Below, piece by piece: positions 46,787 through 57,960 of a stretch of 64,000 bases of DNA; the first letter of the stretch is position 1, and each line of letters starts with the position of its first letter. The notes below the pieces were generated by a model. That model was not told the DNA's origin. It saw only the letters and a program-made list of their open reading frames with translations, and made no database searches. Source of the DNA: Liolophura sinensis (taxonomy: Eukaryota; Mollusca; Polyplacophora; Chitonida; Chitonidae); NCBI RefSeq assembly GCF_032854445.1, contig NC_088295.1, forward strand, positions 89,140,644 through 89,204,643, read 5' to 3'. The position numbers and the translations under genes were made by a program.

Positions 46787-47500
46787 GGTCTTTGTGGTAC
46801 ATGGGATATTATAGACCTTTTTGTGGTACATAGGATTTTATGGACCTTTTTGTTGTACATGGGATTTTATGGACCTTTTTGTGGGACATGGGATTTTATG
46901 AGCTTGCTTTGTGGGACATGGGATTTTACCGAACTGCTTTGTGGGACATGGGATTTTACGGACTTGCTTTGTGGGACATGAGAATTTATGGACCTGCTTA
47001 GTGGGACAATGGAATTTATGTACCTGCTTTGTGGGACAAGGGAATTTATGGACCTGCTTTGTGGGACACGGGATTTTACGAACCTTCTTTGTGGGACATG
47101 GGATTTTACGGACCTGCTTTGTGGGACGTGGGATTTTATGGACCTGCTTTGTGGAACATGGGATTTTATGGACCTGCTTTGTGTAACATGGGATTTTACG
47201 GACCTGCTTTGTGGGACGTGGGATTTTATGAGCTTGTTTTGTGGGACATGGGAATTTATGAACCTGCTTTGTGGGACAAGGGATTTTACGGACCTGCTTT
47301 GTGGGACGTGGGATTTTATGAGCTTATTTTGTGGGACATGGGATTTTGTGTACTTGCCTTGTGGGACATGGGGTTTTGTGTACTTGCCTAGTGGGGCATG
47401 GGGTTTTGTGTACTTGCTTTATGATACATGGGATTTCATGGACCTGCTTTGTGGAAAATGGGAATTTATGAATCTAATTTGTGGTATATGGAATTTTGTA
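46787..47500 (+). repeat. 30-bp minisatellite, about 24 copies
   Basis: Unit: GACCTGCTTTGTGGGACATG, GGATTTTATG. The 10-codon period gives frames of 212, 120, 91 and 66 codons in overlapping phases, all artefacts. A single related sequence (TATGGGACATTATATCTGG) exists at the matching place in unit D near 41000. Edge copies are more diverged than central ones. Confidence 0.96.
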
Positions 47501-48572
47501 ATACAGTTAGAAATAAATAAAAATAGGATTGCATACCACGATTGTTTTGAGGCATCACTCGTTAAAATGGATGGGAAGAAAGCCTTAGAGAGCCTATTGA
47601 TGATTTTATTTCGGAGTTCATTATAGCCATTATAGCACAATGAACATGGTGTGCATCTTTGTGTTAGTCAGAAAGCGTTTATGCGACATTCATTAGCCAC
47701 AGTTGAAACAAAGGACTGTATTGTAGGAATGCCCAGGTGCTGACGGCATAGACATCCATAACCTAATAGGAAAGCCTGAATGTGTAATTGAACGATTGGC
47801 GGAGAGTGACGGATTGCCGCTGATTTAAAGGTTAATTGAGTTACGGGTATTTGTAGGTAATAAATTTAATTCGATCCTGATGATTTAGGTTCACGCTTAC
47901 GAAAAAAATACTGTTAAAAACACCTGTGTCTGTGAAATTTTAACCAGAAAAGGAACCAAATGTGAAACTGTAGCCTATTTACGTAAGATTTTAGTCGTAT
48001 GATTACTCGAAACAACGTTTACCTTTGCTTTCAGACTGACATATTTTAGTGCCCTATCAGAAATGTGACGACAGGCTGGCGTGGGTGTGATCGGGTTGCA
48101 GGAGCAGATGTGAACAAATATTCTTTGATATGTTAAAACTAGTTGTGCCTTACTCACCTTTGGTGCCGATTTTCTTTTGCATAAATTCATGACCCGATCA
48201 AGGCGATATCAATTGTTAAATCATATCGGTAACTGAGACTGAATAGATCAGAACACCCGTCTTCTTGGTGATTATACCGTTCGTGACCTGGTAATGATGT
48301 GGGATGGCTGGTGTTAATAGACACTCTTGTCTGTCCCTGTAGGAAGGACTTGCATTCTGCGACAAACCGACATTTTTGTCCGTCAAAGTAAGAGCCCTGT
48401 TACGGTACCCTGTATTGTATCCTGCCTGGTTTTAGTAGTAACCTTCACAGAGATTGGCCAAAGATTGTGTACGAAGAATCAGTTAGCAAAACCTTAATGC
48501 TGTGCCCACAAAACTGATCAATTTACTTTGTTTAAAATTTCGTCTTTGAGCATGCAATCAATTGCCAGTCAT

Positions 48573-48653
48573 GTAACAAGACATCTCGAGCAGTAACAAG
48601 ACATCTCGTGCAGTAACAAGACATCTCAAGCGGGTAAAAAGACATCTCGAGCA
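48573..48653 (+). repeat. 20-bp repeat, 4 copies
   Basis: GTAACAAGACATCTCGAGCA and three variants in succession. Not seen in other units. Confidence 0.93.
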
Positions 48654-48711
48654 GGTCACAACGGATCTCCACGGTTTTTCATTTCGTTTTAACTCTTCAC
48701 CTGTTATCAGT

Positions 48712-49013
48712 TTGTATACTCGTTTTGAAAATAATGTTCTCTAAGCCATTCAGCATTCATATGGTCAGTCCAACAAATCTGTTAGCATTGACTTAGTAGA
48801 AATGATGTGGGTGTGATCGGGTTGCAGGAGCAACCATAATTTACCAGTGTTAAAAAGCTAAACAGATTATAGAATTATAAGTTTTTATACCCTTTTTGAA
48901 AATAATGTTCTTTAAGCCATTCAGCATTCATATGGTCAATCGAACAAAACTGTTAGTACAGACTTAGTAAACCATAATTTACCAGTGTTAAAAAGCTAAA
49001 CAGATTATAGAAG
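48712..49013 (+). repeat. Direct duplication of ~130 bp, one copy with a foreign patch
   Basis: The block from GTTTTGAAAATAATGTTCT-type sequence to CAGATTATAGAA occurs at about 48722-48866 and again at about 48892-49012. The first copy holds an additional ~35 bp at 48799-48833, of which 26 bp are identical to 48081-48106. Confidence 0.9.
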
Positions 49014-49393
49014 GCTTTTCTCCAAGGTGTTCATTGTCAGAAACGGATTGAGTGACTGGTGACGGGCATCATATGAGGGACAAGAGGGAATCTATGAGCT
49101 CAATGTACTTTGTATGAAAATATTCAACAAAAGGAGACGAATTCAAGATGTGTGTCTCCATTTTAGCAAATCGTGGAGCTTGAAACTGTGGCAGCATAGG
49201 TTAAGCTGGGTTCACTTGTTGCGATTAACCAGTCGACTTGTCAAATTCCACTCGTCGAAAAAAATAAAAGCTGCACTATTAAATGCGACATTCTCATTCG
49301 ATAAATCGCATAGTCTGAATTCGACGACTTCATAGTTTTGATAGTGGTGTGCAAATAACATTGTGTAATAAAATCCGGATTTACTATAAAATT

Positions 49394-49664
49394 TGGGGGC
49401 CTCCGTGGCTCAGTTGGTCAGCGTGTTAGCCCAGCGTAATGCCCCAGAAGTCTCTCACCAAGGCAATCGCTGTGAGCTCTATCCAGCTCATGCTGGTTTC
49501 CTCTCCGGCCGTAAGTGGAAAGGTCCTCCAGCAAGAGTCTGCGGATGATCGTGGGTTTTCCCCGGGGTCTGCCGGGTTTCCTCCCACCATAATGCTGGCC
49601 GCCGTCGTATAAGTGAAATATTCTTGAGTACAGCGTAAAACACCAATGAAATAAATAAATAAAT
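49394..49664 (+). mobile_element. Full-length SINE with target-site duplication
   Basis: Best plus-strand reference copy in the window. Head GGGGGCCTCCGTGGCTCAGT with A box TGGCTCAGTTGGTCAGC, a degenerate B-box region near 49472, body with CTGCGGATGATCGTGGG and CACCATAATGCTGGCCGCCG, then CACCAATGAAATAAATAAAT. An 11-bp duplication ACTATAAAATT flanks it (49383-49393 and 49665-49675). Confidence 0.93.
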
Positions 49665-51370
49665 ACTATAAAATTACTATAAAATACTGTCAGAAAGTTC
49701 TTAGTGTCAGTATGTTAACTTTATACCTGAAAAAAGGAAAGAACTGGGCACAATATTCTCTTTAACGTGAACCTAAACGATACAATCATAAGTATGACTA
49801 AGTTTGTACACCAGCCTCCATGTTGCGTCATGTGGTTAGTACACAGCCTTGCACAGAACCGGTTGCCACGATGGCAGACAAGGAAGATCAGCCTTGGTAC
49901 ACTGTTAGCCGAGAGAAAAAAGATTTGAGACCAAAAATCACTGGAAAAAGTTCAAGACGACGTAAACAGAATTTTAATCTGTGACATTATTACAATATTC
50001 TTCCTGTCTTGTATGGTCAAGTTTTTTCCATAATCTGCTTTCGTTTATACCGGCATATGGGTTTGTTAGACTGTAAATGCAATACATTCGTCACCCCATT
50101 AACCCCAATGCTTTTATCAACTGATTTCGGTTTAACACTTAATATGGCAGGCTAATACTTGAAGTGGATTTGATTTGCGTTTGAGAGAAAGTCGTGTTAC
50201 GCCTTGATGTACCTTTGGTATTTAACTCTGCATTTTATCTGAATGGAGAAACAATGTCACCCTATAAATAATTCTAACAGTATCAACACAACTTTAAAAT
50301 TTCCAGAAATCACAGAATCAATATTTCTGTCTTTCCAGAAAGACATAGAGCAGTCACACTGATTTAAACCCCTTAATATTTTTTAATTATTTATTTTCAT
50401 GAATTGTGTTTGACGCGATTCTCAATACTGACCTTGCACAATGCCTCTTCAAATAACATAAGATAAGATGTTATAACAACTTGGGTTTGTAACTCAACAG
50501 GTAAAATCGAATGTCTACTAAAATGCCCACCTCACCCCTCTCAACGGCGTCTTTGTGCCAAAGCCTTTCCTGAAACACAGATTGCCCATTCCCCGGTGAA
50601 ACTAAATGATGTAAGCTGTAAATATATGCGGATATATTTTTTCGACAGCATGTTTTTTCTACAAGTTTCATTTTTGAGTGTCTTACTGTGAAAAGCCTGC
50701 AGTTAGATTACAACGCTGCACTAGCAGCTTTTTGCATATGTTTTGATGAACATTGAAGTTTAAAAACGGCATCTATGTATGAATTTATTAATGTTTTGGC
50801 AGACTATGTTTGGCCCTTGTTTGCAATGTGTTCACTTTTCATTCCGTCCTCTCTCCCGGTCTTCTTGTCTGTATGATTTCCATACACATGTACATGCTGT
50901 TAGCATCCGTCGAACCCACTCTTACCACGTCGGAGTATGCCATAATGTACATTAGCGTAGGTGTGAGGTGATATCTAATTTCACAGGAATTGCCACATAG
51001 GTCTTTCATAATACCTTTATAAACGAAGACATCATAATAAACATAAAAGAGAACTGGCTAGTCATGGTGAGAGTCTTGAATAACATTTAACTGATACAAA
51101 GCATCAGTGGAGATGTCAGTGCACAGTGCACATCTGTTGTGGAATATGACTCTGATAAGCAACCTGAATAAGTAAAGGTCTAGGTTCTAAATCTAGTTGT
51201 CTGTCAGACAGATCACATTGCCTGTACTTCATAAATTCGTGTGATGATCTCTGGACGAGATAGAAATGTGATCCTCACATCCCTAATGCGTTGCTGTTAT
51301 CTAATTGATCAAATTTCCTTCCGACTTTATTTAAGCTCGAGTGTTTGACCTGAACAAATATATCATGAAT

Positions 51371-51834
51371 CCTTTTATTTTTTGGAACACCCTCTTTAAT
51401 ACATTTCACAATGTTATTACCTGAGACAAATGGGATTTGTTTTGTATGTATAGGAAAAGCTAATGTATTGACTGGGATGAGATTCTGTTCACAGTCATAG
51501 GCCTAGCTACAGTTCGTCTTTGGTGATAACCCGGATCTAGATGAGTATTCAGCACATTTTCAAACGAATCATTAGCAACAGCAAGCGTCAGGCAACATCT
51601 TTGCAGGAAAAGCTACGCACTGTTTCGATGTGGGATATACATTTTTGCTCTCATTGCAAATGTTTCGATGAAAAAAATTAAAGATTTGCAAGCTATTTAA
51701 TCACTCAGTCAAATGTTGTGTGTATTGTCAGTTATACCGGTGCCAGCTCTCTTAATTCACGTTGAAATCTTTTACAGATAAATTTATCGTATTCAGGTTT
51801 TCGTGGGAAGTGCGTATGGGCAGGTATGTAGGAC
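51371..51834. other. No gene recognised
   Basis: Unique sequence after the end of the large array. Confidence 0.4.
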
Positions 51835-52467
51835 TGGGTCCCGTTTCACAAGAAGTCTAAAGGCTAAGCTTAGACGGCTAATGCACTAGCAATTTTGTCC
51901 AACCCGTTTCACAAAGACATTATTTGGCTATCGGCTAAAGGTTTTTTTCCTTAGATATGAAGTTAGTCCGAAATCCCTAGCCAGCTTCGGAGGTGGCTAG
52001 GAGACATCAGTGTTGACTTTGAAAATGTTGTGTGTCCCATTTTTTAACTTTATTTATTCATTCTAAAAATAGGAATAAATCACCTTCTCACACCACACAA
52101 AATTGTTTTTAAAGCTCATAAACCACCGAAACCCATTTTTTTGCTTCGACCATCTGTTGTGAGAGTTATTGCCCTTTGTTAACAGATCGTGTCAAAATCG
52201 AAATTGAGGGAGAAATTATCACTTTTTTTCTGTTATATATACATTGTAATCTAATGTATTTTTATTTTGGATGTAATTTGACAATTATCAACATTGATAC
52301 AACCAATCAGACTGATGCATAGCGACCGTATAGCGGACTATGGTAAGCCAGCTAAGCGTTAGACAGTTTTACTTTGTGAAACGGTCAATGCATTTCGCAG
52401 CCTACTCACCGATGAATAACACTTAGCCGACTAACAGACAAATACAGCCGTTTTGTGAAACTTGCAC
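51835..52467. mobile_element. 633-bp MITE-like element with nested inverted repeats
   Basis: CCCGTTTCACAA occurs at 51840 and again at 51902, and its complement CTTTGTGAAACGG / TTTTGTGAAAC at 52368 and 52449, giving two nested pairs. Each outer repeat is followed inward by GGCTAAG. The direct repeat CAGGTATGTA (51821-51830 and 52468-52477) flanks the element and extends to 14 bp with one mismatch. No coding capacity. A 9-10-bp target duplication would suit a Mutator-like element; that assignment is tentative. Confidence 0.75.
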
Positions 52468-52479
52468 CAGGTATGTACG

Positions 52480-53400
52480 ACAGGACAGTTCAAGCTCTCT
52501 ATTTTGGTGTTATTTTTCATAGTTGTCAGAGGAACAGAACATTTTTGTGCCACATAATCATTCTCTTTACCCTTATGTTATGTACAATATAGGCCTATAC
52601 ACTATAGCCGTACATACATTCCGTACATACGTGTATGAAAAGATGAGAATGTTTTACTGGCTGTGCATAAACTTTCATGCAAGTGGTAAGGAGAACCAGT
52701 TCATTTTCTGTTTAAGGCTTTTTTGAAAGGGACTGAAGTCAGGAGATGTCAAAAGTGGAATTATTGTTTAAATCTGTTTCCGCGGTGTACAAGGCTATAA
52801 CTTTTCAAAACCAAATATCCATTATTACCTATTTATCTGTGGTTTGCAGACTCTCTTGCGTGCTTGTCTATATTTCCTTCACAACTTCGGGTTTATACAC
52901 ATCAATGCCCTGGCCCACCGAGAGGAACGGGTCTCAACCATGCGGTATACTACTCAGCTAAAAGTACTCAGGCCTAGAATGACAAAGCTGACTTAAATCA
53001 GATTTAGTCTTATGATCAAAACATTTTAAAATGTTTGCTTACATATTTTGTGCTTTTGTATTAATACGGCGGCAAGTTACATAACTCACAGATCCCTGGA
53101 ATTTAAGCGTCAGACACAGTTCCTGTAAATGTTTTAAGGCATCGGTTTAAAAGCAAACAAAGCAAAAGGCATACTTCAGCTGCCCAAGCGAAAACAACTC
53201 TTAGAATTTCTAGATTGTTGCAATAGCTGACAATAATTAATTGCAATGTAAACAGATGATCTCTTAATCTACAGATTTACCATAGTGCCATAGTGTAGTA
53301 GGTTTATTTGCTCTCTTTATTTGCTCTCTATTTTCCGCGCACAAGTGAATTATAGATAACCGGACGGTGGACACGCATGGCGCCTGGTGCAGGCATGAGC
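52480..53400. other. No gene recognised
   Basis: Open frames of 67 and 71 codons (52523, 52746) without motifs. AT-rich. Confidence 0.4.
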
Positions 53401-53560
53401 TGCCCAATAACCAATATATCGTTCTGCAGTGGGTTTTTATATCCCATGCCTAGTAACCAATGCATGGTTATGCCGTGGGTTTATATAGTTGGTGCCCAAT
53501 GACCAATGCATCGGTCAGATATGTATTTATATAGCTGATGACCAATGACCAATGACCCCA
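53401..53560 (+). repeat. 46-49-bp repeat, 3.3 copies, with CCAAT and TATA-like motifs
   Basis: Each unit has AACCAAT or GACCAATGC and, about 30 bp on, TTTATATA-type sequence (GTGGGTTTTTATATCCC, GTGGGTTTATATAGTTGG, TGTATTTATATAGCTG). The last partial unit has CCAATGACCAATGACC. Confidence 0.75.
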
Positions 53561-56370
53561 ACCCGACCATGGAAATAAACTAAACCATGTGATCAGCACA
53601 AGGCTTTGACAGAAAACACTTACGCTGGTAAAAAATTGTATATTTGCCGACACCATCTTAATCCACGTGGTCCGAATTTGAATTTTTTTCCAGTACGTGT
53701 AAAAAGCAAGCAAATAAATGATATAAATAATTAATATCGAATTATCATGTGAGGGTTAAACCTTGCATCTGAAGAAGTTCTGAGTTCTCTTGTTGTGTTC
53801 TTGACAATGGTGATCTTCTTTCCATCAAGAGGCAAATACGAACTGACATCGGATGGAAAAAAGCTTTGCGTTGTGTTTGGCCTTAGATCTTGTCATTTCA
53901 CTTGGATAAATGTCAGAAACAAAAGAGACAGAGGCATTTACTGGATATGAAAAGAATTTACATTTCTAAGATGGTTTTAATTTCCGGCTTGTCATATGTG
54001 CTTAATCACCGGTTGTGTCAGTGTCTTTCTTTCATTTCTGCTGAACAGTATGTGAAACTCTTGAATCTGCTGTGCACATGTCCCCCTATTAACACTAAGC
54101 CTTTCTCAAATAACGTCGTTTGAACTCTCGGTACCCTTTTTATGCGAACAGAGGAGGATTTCCATATTTTTGAGAAAAAGCATTAAGCCCTCTGTTAGCT
54201 TAAGGTATTGCATTTCTCTTTGCCTGAGTGAATTGAAATGGCAGATCCCATCAAAAATTTGCTCAATATCAAGCACAGGTTTAGCTGTCAAATTGTTCGA
54301 AAAGCTAATATTTCAGTTGTTTCTAGAATGGCAATGATAAAGGCGAACTGTTTTTGTTTATTTTCTTTTAACTATTTATGGAAGGATTTTGACTATTACC
54401 TTATTTAAAACCGATTGGGACCAGAGGGAATTACCGTGTGCTCACATGAAAACATCAAGTGAACAGCAAGGGCAACTGAGCCATGTCCGAATTACTCACC
54501 GGCTAGGCCATGAAGTTCTGCTGAGTGAATCACGTCGTAACGTATACGTGAGTGGAAGTTTTTAAATATGATCCACACCGGTATTGCTTAGTATCATGGA
54601 TTACAGTTTCCAGAAAGCTGAGGATCACCAGTTATTAACAAAGTCTTTCGTCATCTTAGTTTAATGATGTAACATTTTAACGAACCTTCAAAAATTAACA
54701 GACGGGTTTTGTTTCTTGTCTAGGACGACTTATAGTTAGTGGCAAATCGGGGCAGTTGCATCCAAAATTTGTGCTATGTTTCCTACATGCCACAGGGAGA
54801 GTACCGAATGCAACATAACGAAATTCGCGATTAGGCGTGCCAATTTTCCTTCGTCACCACGTTGTGTGATCTGATAAGCATATAAGTCAGATGCGGAAGT
54901 CAGATTCTCCAAAAATTCTCCACATTCTCTGATATATAAATCGGACAGACTGAGGGTTAAGACTGCCGGTGTTCATATATGTTAAAGAGTAGTGACTGGC
55001 GATTTATAAATGCCGGCATAAACTGTATCCTTTATTTTTAAAAATAGAGTTATTTATGTACATGGGGTTAACCACTTCGACATGTAATGTAGTTGTCGGT
55101 GGTTATGGTGGTTTTACACTATACTCAGTCGTGACAGTGATGTTAGGTAATATTTTACGTGGTTACAGTAATTGGGGATAACGTGTTTGATGGTTACATT
55201 TGCTGTGGTCATGGATGTGATTGGTTATAGTGGTTTTTGGTTAATCTCAGTATTTAGTGTTTGTAATGGATAACGGTTGAAATGGTCCGTGGTTTCTAGT
55301 AGCTTGTGTAACAGAACGTATAGAATGAATATTGGCTGATAAGGCCTTCTCCACTGCACATCTCACTATACTACTACATAACACAGCACGTATCAATCTG
55401 CTCTCGGAGCTGGTACACCCCTCTTTGTTTTTTTTTAACTGCCCAAGCTTTGTACCATGGCCAATCCCGCGTCAACCAGGCCTTTGGTGTAAAGCCTTTC
55501 AGGCTTCATCGCTAGTAATGGAGTGCGCTTTGAATGATCATTTGATGGAGTGTACCTGACTATAGTGGCCAAAGCTCAATGTTCAAAGAAACAGAGCTGT
55601 AAACCTTACCTGGCAATGCACGTACCAGCGTTTGAAGCAATGACTTACAAAGAAGTAATCTTAGCACAGCACGGTTGTACGCAGTTTCCATTATTGTGGT
55701 AAAACTATAGAGCCAGACTCACTCTGACTATATAATACTGTAATTAACTCTTAAAGAACTATCTAATGTTAGATGGACTACTATACCCTCTGAACTAGTT
55801 AATGTATCCCGGTCTTGATATGCAGAGAAAAGGTAAGCATAAAAGAGGATACAGATGTGAGACAACTGGTTAAAGCCATTTGAGAGAACAAGGATGGTGG
55901 ATAAAACCCTGTGAGCATCATTAGGACTACTGCGTGCTACTTGACTGATTTAAAACTTTCAACAAGTTCTCTTGAAATGAAAATGTAGTTCACTTAAATT
56001 AAAATAAAGTGACGGATTATACTCTCTGCGTAAAGGCTGACAAAGGTCTATGTGATCTGATATATTATTTTGTTCAATTTGCCAGGTTATTTTCCTAGGC
56101 TCATTTAGGCATAATTTTGATCACGATTAATTTACCCAGCTTACATGTATACTCTAATATGTATGCCCAAAGACCAAGAGTCCTGAAGCCTTTCACGCTT
56201 CGCCTAATTCCATGGCCACCAGTACATACATCTTTATTTGGGGTTAAACCGTGGCAAAAATATGAACTCTGGCTAAGATTGCTTTCTGAAAAAACCCTGA
56301 TGGTAAAAACTAATTTGAACTAAGAGAGTGGTGCAAATGAAAACTAGTGTCAGTAAAAACACATGTAGTT
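53561..56370. other. No gene recognised
   Basis: Mostly unique DNA. A minus-strand frame of 61 codons at 54106-54291, preceded by an AG acceptor-like context, has plausible amino-acid composition (helical, Leu/Lys/Glu-rich) but no known motif, and I do not call it a gene. No LTR of the downstream retroelement was recognised here. Confidence 0.35.
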
Positions 56371-56371
56371 T

Positions 56372-56940
56372 GTGTGTTGTAATTTTTGCCTACTTTATCT
56401 AGATCCTTTATCAAAATCCTGGCGAAAAAACGAACTGGTGAAAATCGTCGGTGATCACCCCCCCCCCCTCCTACCGTCAGCGTGCGTTCAGAGAAGGAAA
56501 TTCAACAGTCGAGTGAAGGCCACAGTCGAGTTAGCTGCTGTGTTTGTGCCTGAATTACGTCGACTTTCTGAACATTTTGGCTTTGGGCGATCTCTAGATG
56601 AAATGCTCAGAGATAGGCTGATATGTGGGATGAAAGATGACGGAATCCAAAGAAGATTACTGTCCAAAGAGCGTATGAAGTAGCTACAACTATGGAATTA
56701 GCAGCTAAAACACCCAGGACATCAAACACACTCAGCAATCAACACAACCTGTAAAACAAACAGAAGTCAATAAAATTCAGGCCAAACCAAGTAAAACTTC
56801 GCTTGCAGTATACTCTTGCTGTATGGAAAATCATGAGCAATTTACGTGTCGTCACATTCATTCAACCTGCGGTTTCTGTAAGAAAAGGGGGCACATTGAC
56901 CGGGCCTGTTGGAACAAACAACAACAAATTAGCAATAATT
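56372..56940 (+). pseudogene. Gag fragment with CCHC zinc knuckle
   Basis: FVPELRRLSEHFGFG and LDEMLRDRLICGMKDD (56545-56645) are typical of Ty3/Gypsy capsid. After a stop and frameshift, CGFCKKRGHIDRAC (about 56869-56912) is a CX2CX4HX4C knuckle, preceded by a degenerate first knuckle. The N-terminal part of gag is not recognisable. Confidence 0.8.
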
Positions 56941-56951
56941 CTGGTCAAGCG

Positions 56952-57335
56952 AAACAAAGTCACCCCAAGTGGTCAGGCCATAACAAAAATAAATGGCGTC
57001 CAAAGCCACAGCAAGCCAATCTTGTAGAACGAGAGGCCAAAGCTGTCGGGGAAGACGAGGACGTCTATGTAGTGTTTAGCCTTCCGGGTGATGGAGGCAG
57101 GAAACCATATAGGGTTGCCATGGGCATTGGACATGTTACTGTTCCGTTAGAATTGGACACCGGCTCAGCAGTTACTGTGTTGAATGAGAAGACATAACAC
57201 CAGTAGAAAACTGGGAAACTTCAGAAATCCAAAGTTAAACTCAGGACCTACACAGGCGAGGAAATTCCACTATTAGGGACCATTATGGTTCCGGTATCAT
57301 ACAATGGACAGTCCGCTAACCTCAAGACCAGTACC
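56952..57335 (+). pseudogene. Retroelement aspartic protease fragment
   Basis: LELDTGSAVTVLN (about 57149-57187) contains the D-T-G-S active-site motif. A stop follows at 57197, after which the frame LLGTIMVPVSYNGQS (about 57270-57315) is the protease C-terminal part in another phase. It then joins reverse transcriptase abruptly at about 57335, a deletion. Confidence 0.75.
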
Positions 57336-57960
57336 GTGAGTACCGTGTTACGTGAGAGAATTGACCTGGAATTGGAGAGACTTCAGTCAGAGGGGACAAT
57401 AGAACCTGTGCAGTATTCTGAGCGGGCAGCCCCAATAGTACCAGTATTGAAAAGTGACAAATCTGTCCGTATCTGTAGGGACTACAAACAAACAGTTAAT
57501 CAAGTACCAAATTGGACAGCAGTCCAATTCCTAAGACAGAAGTTTAGGAAGTTAATCCAGTCTCAAGCCTGCCAACAAATTTTACGGGACGAAGATTCTC
57601 ACTACCATCAACACTCATAAGGGCTTATTTCAGTATAACCGACTACCATATGTGGTGTCCAGTGCACCTGGAATTTTCCAGAGGCCGATGAAAATTCTTC
57701 TTCAAGGCATTCCACATGTGTTAGTACGCCTAGAAGACATACTCACAACTGGAAAAAATGATTCTGAACACCTGGACATTTTGGATCAGGTTTGTTCACG
57801 CCTCAGTAAAGCAGGAGTTCATTTGAAAAAAAAAAAAGTTTCTTCAGGGTTAATAAGGTTGTCCTTCTTGGACACTGAATCACTAAGGAAGGAATCCATC
57901 CATTGGACGACAAGATCCAAGCTATTCATGACGCATCATCACCTAAACCTATCACAGAAC
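57336..57960 (+). pseudogene. Retroelement reverse transcriptase, broken
   Basis: RERIDLELERLQSEGTIEPV and VPVLKSDKSVRICRDYKQ lie at 57351-57495, then frameshifts. PYVVSSAPGIFQRPMKILL (about 57645-57700) is the conserved block ahead of the active site. Where active elements have the (F/Y)xDD box this copy reads VRLEDIL, with the first aspartate replaced by glutamate. Downstream, SKAGVHLKKKK matches the thumb-proximal region. Confidence 0.85.

Larger units (their letters stand above)
41165..47620 (+). repeat. Unit E of the large array
   Basis: About 6.45 kb. Landmarks run from GCCATTATAGCACAATGAAC (41168) to the GACAAACTGATGTTA block (46604). Private insertions: a diverged SINE (42128), a SINE head with a hairpin (44089-44169), a 1.2-kb insert (about 44400-45640) and a 30-bp minisatellite at its end. 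Confidence 0.8.
9990..51370 (+). repeat. Array of at least six diverged copies of a 6.5-7.3-kb non-coding unit
   Basis: The same landmark blocks recur in the same order and orientation. Examples with approximate positions: GAGTTACGGGTATAATGG (10237, 17549, 41419; diverged at 47838); the GATCGGGTTGCAGGAGCAG block (10464, 17787, 25970, 30535, 41652, 48088); TGATATGCTGACTTTGAGG (10579, 26110; variants at 30697, 41851); GAACCAGACGTAGCTAAG (11510, 19456, 26778, 31256, 42590); the GTTACGTTAACCCAGGCAG block (11563, 20638, 26831, 31304, 42640); TGTAATACGATCATTGGCAA (12250, 28011, 43421; diverged at 22413); CACGATAATGTGTCCAT-type block (13148, 23071, 29120, 37780, 49869); CCCATGGGATTT (13979, 29488, 38091); GACAAACTGATGTTA (16648, 23626, 40728, 46604). 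Two copies compared by eye over about 230 bp (10735 against 18235) are near 87% identical. No reading frame stays open across copies, so the unit appears non-coding. Confidence 0.88.
47620..51370 (+). repeat. Unit F of the large array, right end
   Basis: Starts with GCCATTATAGCACAATGAAC (47624) as in E and runs through the cold landmarks to the block homologous to 14.8-14.95 kb of A, ending near TTGACCTGAAC (51345). The final third of the unit is absent, so the array ends here. Confidence 0.75.

Noticed and set aside
46988-47626. 212-codon frame with a Trp/Cys-rich 10-residue repeat
   Set aside because: 30-bp minisatellite; two other phases are open as well, and unit D has only a single related copy with no frame.
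54106-54291. Minus-strand 61-codon frame with a helical composition
   Set aside because: Could be an exon, but lacks a convincing donor and any recognisable motif; frames of this length are expected by chance.
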